Shown here piece by piece: positions 59,601-64,000 of a stretch of DNA of 64,000 bases. How positions within the stretch are numbered: position 1 is the first letter of the stretch; each line of letters begins with the position of its first letter. This DNA comes from Distichodus sexfasciatus (lineage: Eukaryota > Chordata > Actinopteri > Characiformes > Distichodontidae), in NCBI GenBank assembly GCA_032718565.1, contig JAVGVS010000165.1, positions 678,569 to 742,568 on the forward strand. Direction: 5' to 3'. The position numbers were made by a program, and so were the translations under genes. The notes below the pieces were generated by a model. The model did no database searches. It was given only the letters and a program-made list of their open reading frames with translations, and had not been told where the DNA came from.

Positions 59601-62254
59601 ATAACCCTGTAACAACCTAGCCATCCCTTAGCAACCACCTAGCAACCACCAAGCAACACCTAAGCAGCCACCTAGCAACACCTTAGCGTCCACCCAGCAA
59701 CACCATAGCAACCACCAAGCAACACCTTAGCAGCCACCTAGCAACACCTTAGCGGCCACCCAGGAACACCATAGCAACCACCATAATAACCTTGTAACAA
59801 CCTAGCAACCACCTAGCAACCACCAAGCTACATCTTAGCAGCCACCTGGCAACACCTTAGCGTCCACCCAGCAACACCATAGCAAGCAACACCTAAGCAG
59901 CCACCTAGCAACACCTTAGCGTCCATCCAGCAACACTATAGCAACCACTATAATAACCCTGTAACAGCCTAGCACCCCTTAGCCACCACCTAGCGGCACT
60001 TTAGCAACCACCAAGGAGCAATCACATTGGCATTTTCTTGGTGAAAATGCACCTCGTTAGGTATATAATTTATTTATTTAATCTAACAGGTTTATTTTAT
60101 CAGCATATAATATTGTCTGTGTTTGGCCGAACCTGAAGTCAATGTTAACATTTAATTGCTTCCTATAGCACGTACAACCTACACACACTTCGGTGCGCAC
60201 CACACCTTGAGACAGAAGAGCGAGTGCACGCCAAATTGTCTGCGCTCACCTCCTCTTCTTTTCGAATTGTTGGATTTGTGCTTCGTTTTGCTGCAGCATT
60301 GGCATGTCCTGCCGTAACTCAGCTTTTATAACCTGTTTTTTGGGGAAATACAGCCTTTCTCAAATCTGATTTATCGATTGCTGACCGTTCAAATATTTGC
60401 GGCATTAACTGTGTTCCACGCGTGGCCACAAAGCGCCACATGCAAAAGATTATTATGATATAAAGGGGAAACAGGCTCCAAAATGTTACACTTACTCTTG
60501 GATTTGGGTTGCTTTTTTCCGAGATTAAAAGGGAAGTACTTTGTCGGACCATTATGTGCCATGTGAAGTAGGCCCTCTCACACATTCTCAAGGAATGCCA
60601 GCTGAAGCGTTGATGGAAAATGTCTTTTTTTTTTTTTTTGCTAAGGGTGTTCACTCTTGTGATCTCACTCCAGCTTACTGCCAAGACATCACTTTCATTA
60701 GTCTCCAAAGCGTTTAAAAATGTCTTCTACTAGTAAAAGCTGATTGGAAGATATCCCACTTAATAGTGAAGTGATGAAGTAATTGTGCTCCACCCCAGGC
60801 CGTAGAACGGAGCAGCAGGATCAGGTTGCTTTTTTATGCGATTGCGTTGTGAGGTGTTTTCGATACACACTCGTTCGCAAGTTCTGTCCAGTTTTTCGTT
60901 CCTTTTTTTTTTTCTCACAGGCCAACATGGAGCTCGAATTTCGACGCTTCACTGTGTGGCCACCGTTCTTCACCACACCACCAAATTCGACCTGACTCGA
61001 GGGTCCATGGGCCTCTTCTCATATCTGTAACCGTCATGACCCGCACTCGTCTTTTCTCATCCTTTCTTCCTGTCGTTTCTTTTTCCCATAGGAGCCCATT
61101 CGTTTTCTCCCACTACGAACGCGCCAAAGCTTCCCTCGCCCTGCTTTCGCACCAAAAGTCGACGCGGCTCTTATGCCGCCTCGCCGAATACGCATCTGAG
61201 TCCGTTTCCAGCCGCACTCGTCTTTTTCTTGCTTTTATCATCCCTCATTCTTTGCCCCGTTAACTTCCATTCATTTCAATCAAAGTCTACCTTCATGTCA
61301 CAGCCCTTATCATCCAACACCTCATGATTGTTGTCTTGACCTGCACTCTTGCTGCTTGCTTCTATCATCCCTCGTTCTTTCACTTCAGTGCTTGTGACTC
61401 GTTTCTGTCAAAAGTGGGAATTAATCTAAGACGACGCGCTGAAGCGAGGAGAGCCGACAGCTTTTCTTTAAACTATCCAATCTAAATTGATGCTGGATTT
61501 TTTTTTTTACAACTAAGCACCAGAAACACAGAAAAAATCTTGCTGGTTGCTGCTCTGTTCACACTCAAGAAGCGACGCGAGCCTCTAGCCAAACAGTAGG
61601 TTCAAAATGGACATCCGACAAAAACGTGCAGCAGTTCATTACAAAAAGCCATTTTTTCGGTTTCATTTCTTGAAAATGCTCATCAAAAATGTAAACATTT
61701 TCTTGGCAAAGGCATCCAAAAGTAGGTTTCAATTTCAATTAAATCCTGGTATTTTGTTTCATCAGGTTATAGAGGACAAGACAAATGTCGGCGTGGCAGT
61801 TTGCGTTTTTTTTGGTGCAGCAGCTATTTCCAAAATGCTGAAGCTGGACACACCTTTTCCTTATTTGTTTCCAGGGTTCTCATATTGATTCCCTGCAGTT
61901 CCCTGTGTCACATCTTATCATACAAACTGCAAAGAGAAAAGCAGACGAAAGTTAAGCAAACAAAAAGCCTTTTTTGACTTTTAATTCGTACAAAATTTCG
62001 GGCAGCGATCCAACCACATGTAGTTTCATCAAAGTTGTCATTGTGATGTAACGGTCGTTTGCTAATCTGTCATCTCAAGCCAGTGTGTTTAGTGTAAGAG
62101 CAAGATTTTCTACCGATTTGTTCTTGTCGTTTGTATTTGTATCGCATTAAAACTGAACGAAACCTTTCTTTTCCAGCTGCTGTCCGGGACGGTTGATGGC
62201 CAGCTGATTTTGTTTCGTCCGGAAGAAAGCCGCCACAGTGTGACAGCTATTTAA
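29944..62254 (+). CDS. wdr27: WDR27, WD40-repeat protein, complete 24-exon gene
   Basis: Exons: 29944-30009, 31932-32175, 32687-32811, 32966-33079, 33231-33282, 33350-33420, 33516-33633, 33785-33884, 34576-34694, 35489-35553, 37270-37397, 38423-38508, 39070-39136, 39284-39349, 39433-39542, 39667-39762, 40702-40820, 43335-43468, 43612-43709, 44387-44508, 47790-47887, 53186-53288, 54047-54145, 62177-62254. Phases join to 826 codons (825 residues; human 827). WD-type signatures include YVIVWDIE (residues 89-96), GHLGPVTASGFCPW (155-168), FKVWDVKKEE, TIWSYSL, LWIGSLDGLYLLDL, GIKLWDLRTT (about 723-732) and VYLYDIRSS. Shared non-WD stretches such as LVFHSRVKSSGYTASPQTMFTPKTN and SAINDFFSYIVLAAGADRSIQVFDMN identify WDR27 rather than another WD protein. 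It should fold as two beta-propellers; its biochemical role is little known. The start has an in-frame TGA shortly upstream (about 29910) and no earlier ATG. The exon 1 donor is the one uncertain junction. Confidence 0.94.
30115..30415. repeat. Palindromic ATAATGAG/CTCGTTAT repeat in wdr27 intron 1
   Basis: It holds inverted pairs such as TAATGAGAAAATGTCTCGTT (from about 30206) and ATAATGAGAAAGTTGCTCGT (from about 30374), plus further single arms. It resembles a known class of short palindromic fish repeats. Confidence 0.55.
30990..31110. repeat. ACTCAAGAGTAA-type fish repeat fragment
   Basis: TTTACTCAAGAGTA, TTACTCCAGTAAAAGTGAAA and ATTACTCAAGAGTAACTTCA form overlapping small palindromes of a repeat common in teleost introns. 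Confidence 0.5.
31111..31931. other. wdr27 intron 1, distal part; nothing recognised
   Basis: AT-rich intronic sequence without a recognisable element; it ends with the acceptor TTTGCAG at 31925-31931. Confidence 0.6.
32213..32545 (-). mobile_element. Mermaid-like SINE in wdr27 intron 2
   Basis: Same family and orientation as 8405-8750: an (ATTC)n tail at the left, ATTATCTGAACAGCTTAATC, CCAATTAACCTATAGTGCAT and CCTTCTCGCCGTGAGGCGGC. Some internal bases are deleted. It starts 38 bases after exon 2 and lies antisense to the gene. Confidence 0.75.
35222..35440 (+). mobile_element. tRNA-derived SINE in wdr27 intron 9
   Basis: A box-A-like GCTTTAGAGCGTGATCAG and box-B GGTTCCAATCCC (35275-35286) are followed by GGTACTCATAAGCAAGGCAC and GCTGCCCACTGCTCC. 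This is a widespread fish SINE body; an antisense copy lies at 54885-55005. Confidence 0.7.
35815..36700. mobile_element. hAT-like element, 5'-rearranged copy (family of 41271-42159), wdr27 intron 10
   Basis: Reads as the reverse complement of most of 41271-42159: AAAAATGGTCGAGGCAGTTT, AAGTGTTTGTGAGATGTTCC, CAAACTTCAGTATTTCATTT, then alternating GGTATCGG motifs and a CCCATCTCTA end at 36691-36700. The expected other terminus is replaced by unrelated GGTACTT-rich sequence. It also contains an ACTACATTTCCCA motif (reverse strand, 36307-36319). Confidence 0.65.
37855..38210. mobile_element. Partial copy of the same hAT-like family, wdr27 intron 11
   Basis: Shares CCTTTTATTACAGAC, AACAACAACCAGCGTCC, ACTCACAAT and AAATGTAGTTCTC in the same order as 36140-36325. 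It has diverged considerably and lacks the terminal repeats. Confidence 0.55.
38660..38960. mobile_element. Partial copy of the same hAT-like family, wdr27 intron 12
   Basis: Shares CTCATAAATGACATGGAAAC, CCCTTTATTACAGAC, AACCAGCGTTCGACTCACAA and GATTGTGGGAAATGGAGTTC with the copies at 36.0-36.3 and 37.9-38.2 kb. An (AG)n run at about 38591-38617 lies just before it. Confidence 0.55.
39825..40497. mobile_element. Non-autonomous element with GGGATGCGCGATAA inverted ends, wdr27 intron 16
   Basis: The 14 bases GGGATGCGCGATAA at 39825-39838 are exactly complementary to TTATCGCGCATCCC at 40484-40497. The interior has further ATCGG-rich subterminal motifs and no ORF. The termini suggest a hAT-type MITE; I see no clear target duplication. 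Confidence 0.6.
41271..42159. mobile_element. hAT non-autonomous element with perfect 8-bp target duplication, wdr27 intron 17
   Basis: CTTTTTGT at 41263-41270 and 42160-42167 flanks ends TAGAGATGGGCCGATACC and (reverse complement) TAGAGATGTCGCCGATCC. The 8-bp duplication and TAGAGATG termini are those of a hAT transposon. The 889-bp interior has no transposase; subterminal CCGATACCGATA repeats are prominent at both ends. Confidence 0.8.
42168..43334. other. wdr27 intron 17, distal part; CpG-rich, unclassified
   Basis: About 1.1 kb of CpG-rich sequence up to the acceptor at 43334. A 171-codon open frame (42243-42758) matches nothing I know and probably reflects low stop-codon content. No element ends could be defined. 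Confidence 0.4.
44560..45340. repeat. Fold-back minisatellite, (GCCACAACGCGAAGGCAAAA)n, wdr27 intron 20
   Basis: From 44568 to about 45180, units of about 20-24 bp related to GCCACAACGCGAAGGCAAAA are repeated about 28 times. The last 130 bases (45205-45340) carry the same unit in inverted orientation (GTGGCTTTTGCGTTGGTG). The outer ends ATCCGAAA (44560) and TTTCGGAT (45330-45337) are complementary, so the whole can fold back. The long open frames across it are artefacts of the repeat. Confidence 0.85.
45341..46705. other. wdr27 intron 20, middle part; nothing recognised
   Basis: No exon-like or repeat sequence that I could identify. Confidence 0.5.
46706..47205. mobile_element. Internally deleted copy of the hAT-like family, wdr27 intron 20
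   Basis: TATGTCCGATACGATACCGA and GATATCTGCCGATACGATAC followed by CTGAATACATGACTGAGAT match the left part of 41271-42159; GTCGTTATCGGACCGATATG at about 47156 matches its right part. Most of the middle is missing and the ends are worn. Confidence 0.6.
47888..50389. other. wdr27 intron 21, proximal part; nothing recognised
   Basis: No coding exon between 47887 and 53186 and no element identified before the L1-like fragment. Confidence 0.5.
50390..51690 (-). pseudogene. 5'-truncated L1-like retrotransposon ORF2 fragment, antisense in wdr27 intron 21
   Basis: On the - strand the sequence begins near 51660 (LPKEKGGLGLANLKYYYWAA) and continues in two open stretches, 51591-51094 and 51119-50628: LFNGTELKSFSQLQEQSQLP, YRYSQIRRYI, WRKCGKIGDHTHIFWDCPII and QGFWMRI. 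It runs on past stops to MERMTAGLQLKMDTFEQRW. This is the C-terminal region of fish L1/Tx1-type ORF2, including the zinc-knuckle-like C-x2-C...H...C motif. A frameshift lies near 51100. Confidence 0.8.
52560..53085. repeat. 80-bp tandem array with internal palindrome, wdr27 intron 21
   Basis: GATGCAGGCTCA recurs at 52619, 52700, about 52780, 52861, 52941 and 53021, an 80-81-bp period of about 6.5 copies. In each unit TAGTGAGCCTGCATCAA and TTGATGCAGGCTCACTA form an inverted pair around a central AGTTCTAGTAGTTGTCATA, and units are joined by TTGACCCGAGTAAGACCTTG. The array ends 100 bases before exon 22. Confidence 0.9.
54885..55005 (-). mobile_element. tRNA-derived SINE fragment in wdr27 intron 23
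   Basis: Its reverse complement, TGATCGGAAAGTCGGTGGTT ... TCGGACCGGTAAAGCTACC ... GAGGTACTCGTGAGCAAGGT ... GCTGCCCACT, matches the SINE at 35222-35440, with a worn box B and a truncated 3' end. Confidence 0.65.
55006..56570. other. wdr27 intron 23, proximal part; nothing recognised
   Basis: No exon or identifiable repeat. Confidence 0.5.
56571..57026. mobile_element. MITE with AAGG(G)TGTTTTCACA ends, wdr27 intron 23
   Basis: AAGGGTGTTTTCACAGATAG at 56571 is complementary to TGTGAAAACACCTTAA at about 57011-57026. The interior has GAACCGAACTC, GCGAACCGGGAGCG and other GGTTCGCTT-type motifs typical of a common non-autonomous fish hAT-like repeat. No ORF is evident and no target duplication is clear. 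Confidence 0.6.
57670..58215. repeat. Tandem CTGCAGTTTAGTCCAAGACTAGGCTT repeats
   Basis: About five decayed units share CTGCAGTTTAGTCCAAGACT, TATGATTAAGCCTATGCCTA and GAGTTTCA..GAGTCTCCA. It is a familiar fish repeat; inverted arms continue at 59158-59350. Confidence 0.7.
59158..59350. repeat. Inverted copies of the 57.7-58.2 kb repeat
   Basis: TTAAGCCTAGTCTTGGACTA and AAACTGCAGTAGCGATGGAG are the reverse complement of the unit at 57670-58215, about two copies. Confidence 0.7.
59505..60020. repeat. Minisatellite (CCACCTAGCAACACCTTAGC)n, wdr27 intron 23
   Basis: About 25 units of 18-22 bp alternate CCACCTAGCAA, CACCTTAGC, CACCATAGCAAC and CACTATAATAACC. It also contains higher-order duplications of about 100-130 bp. 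Confidence 0.9.
60922..61283 (+). repeat. Unclassified repeat, copy 1, upstream of the last wdr27 exon
   Basis: GAATTTCGACGCTTCACTGT, CCACCAAATTCGACCTGACT, GACCCGCACTCGTC, CCCATAGGAGCCCATTCGTT and GCTTTTATCATCCCTCATTC are all found in inverted order at 63226-63556. Partial same-strand copies of its tail lie at about 59444-59500 and 61336-61400. Confidence 0.7.
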
Positions 62255-64000
62255 ACGTCCTGATTCGCAAACGCATGCAGGTACCTACTCGCATTCTCAA
62301 AACATTAAGCCGGTTTATCTACGTGGACCCATCTGCGTAACCCAAGGCATTTTTTTGTTTCCAATTAAGTGATTACACAACCGTTCCAATACTTTTGGAA
62401 CGGCAGTTTGGCGGCTTTTACTGCCGCGTTAAACAAGCTTCCTATTTTTTGGGGATTTTATTGTTAGGAACAAGAGAACTAATTGCATCAAGCTTGAATG
62501 GAAAGCGCTCAGCGTTGGGATTTGAGCTTTTGCCAGAACGACCTCTAATGTTGGATATTGGAAACAGAGCAACCTCGAGGTGTGTAAATATGTTTTCCAC
62601 GTTGCACCGCAGTCCGTAACGCATCTTTTTGCTCCTTCCTGCACTTCTCGATCCGAAATCCGTCTTCGCGTTCTTGCTGACGCGGCCGGTCTTCTGCATT
62701 CCGCTTGTAAACTGCAGCGTTAGCTCTAACGAAAAAAAGGGGGGAGAGCGCAAACGCCGAGGCGAAAGTGACGTTCCAAGCGGCAAAACCACAGAAGTAA
62801 CTGATCTGCCACTCGGGAGCTAAGGCAATAACCCTTGAGCCACTGGTTTATTTGTCTATTCCTCCCTGCAGTTTTAGTCTTCGTTCCTGGCTGCCAGCTG
62901 AGTGAGGAGCCAAGCTGCTCGAAGGCGGTGAAAGACACACGCCGACAACTTAACTTAAACATCATAACGCAACTCAATTCATTTCAGGAGCCAGTGATCG
63001 ATTTGAGACGATACCGTGCGCCGATTTACGTTTGGGCCTTTCGTTTACATGTGTCCACAGGATGCAGCGTTTTGAGAAATCTTCACTTTGGAGGGCGTTT
63101 CCAAAACTATGCGTCTGGGGAGGCTACAACTCGCTTAACGTGTAAACGAAAGGGCCAAACGTATAACGAAAATACGTGTTTATAAAAATGATACGCGTAA
63201 ACGTAGGCCCTAAAAGGCAGTGAAGTGAATGGGGAGAGAACGAGGGATGATAAAAGCGAGAAAAAAAAAGGAACGAGCGCGGGTCAAAACTGTGTCGACT
63301 GTCGCACGGAAAAAACAGACGAAGGAACGCGTTCGAGTCCCGAATCCCATGTATTCTAAATGGGAGAAAACCAATGGGCTCCTATGGGGAAAAATGAAAC
63401 GAAAGGGGAAAAAAAAAGGATGAAAAGATGAGGGCGGGTCAGGACCGCTACAGATACGCGTAGAGGCCCGTGGGTTCCTCGTATCACGTCGAATTTGGTG
63501 GCGTTGCGAAGAACGCTGGTAAAGCGTCGAAATTTCAGCTCCGTGTAAGTCTATGGGGATAAAAACAGACGGAAAAATGGACAGAACTCGCGAATGAGCG
63601 CGTGTATTAAAAACATGTTTATAAGCACCCGTGCCGCTATGGGCCGCACGTTTTAGAGCTGGAGCGAGGTTTCTAACGCATAAACTGTAGAAGAAAATAT
63701 GTGACTACTCGCTGCAACCACATAATATACACATTTTTGACCTTTTTATTTCATTACGTAACGTGAAAATCTTTTTCATCTCGTTTTTGGAGGTCGAGAG
63801 CGTTTTGACTTGCGTCCGTTACACTCCCCTTTTCTTCTTCACTTCATTCCATTAAAGATGAATAGATGTGATAGATGATCACCGTCAGGGTGAGCGCAGC
63901 TTCTGTAAATGTCGTAAATCAGAATCAGTGGTTTGGCGCATCGCAGAATTTAATATATGCCACTATTTGCGTTCAAAGGACCACACACACACACCACTTT
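62255..64000. other. Region downstream of wdr27
   Basis: It holds the wdr27 3'UTR (its end is not determinable; no AATAAA was found nearby) and an inverted repeat copy. No other gene is visible before the window ends. Confidence 0.5.
63226..63556 (-). repeat. Unclassified repeat, copy 2 (inverted), downstream of wdr27
   Basis: Reverse complement of 60922-61283 over about 330 bases, with substitutions and a different central part. Together the two copies bracket the terminal wdr27 exon. Confidence 0.7.

Overview
The window is animal genomic DNA, almost certainly from a teleost fish. Genes are split into exons with GT-AG introns, their reconstructed proteins match vertebrate single-copy families in length and exon structure, and the remaining DNA is full of fish-type repeats: Mermaid-like and V-SINE-like tRNA SINEs, Tc1/IS630 transposons, L2 and L1-like retroposon tails, hAT and piggyBac-like non-autonomous elements, and minisatellites. 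The species cannot be named from the sequence. No bacterial genes, CRISPR arrays, rRNA or free-standing tRNA genes were seen.

Four protein-coding genes are supported. (1) The last three coding exons of mkks (BBS6 chaperonin-like protein) lie on the + strand at 85-1014; the 5' part is outside the window. (2) A complete five-exon srd5a2 (steroid 5-alpha-reductase 2) lies on the - strand at 1962-7012, tail-to-tail with mkks. (3) A complete nine-exon memo1 lies on the - strand at 23211-27330 and encodes 297 residues, the same as human MEMO1. (4) A 24-exon wdr27 lies on the + strand at 29944-62254 and encodes 825 residues, close to the human 827; it is head-to-head with memo1 across 2.6 kb. Every exon junction of srd5a2 and memo1, and every junction of wdr27 except the first donor (which has two options), was checked for GT-AG ends and reading-frame continuity.

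Region by region: 1-7.0 kb holds mkks and srd5a2, and srd5a2 intron 4 contains an unclassified inverted-repeat element. 7.0-23.2 kb is intergenic and repeat-rich. It contains a SINE, a nest of two IS630-like transposons with an L2 fragment inserted in the inner transposase, a second deleted IS630-like copy, a degenerate minisatellite and a piggyBac-like MITE. 23.2-27.3 kb is memo1. 27.3-29.9 kb is a shared upstream region with CCAAT boxes and a SINE. 29.9-62.3 kb is wdr27; its introns are visibly CpG-rich and hold at least five copies of one hAT-like family, a fold-back minisatellite, an L1-like fragment, an 80-bp palindromic tandem array and several minisatellites. 62.3-64 kb is the region downstream of wdr27, with an inverted copy of a repeat also found before the last wdr27 exon.

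The genes do not form a pathway. mkks acts in BBSome assembly and cilia, srd5a2 in androgen metabolism, memo1 is a metal-binding redox and signalling protein, and wdr27 is a poorly characterised WD40 scaffold. I found no convincing undescribed gene system. The most interesting structures are the unclassified 1.2-kb inverted-repeat element in srd5a2, the nested transposons, the fold-back and palindromic arrays, and the alternative wdr27 exon 1 splice donor.
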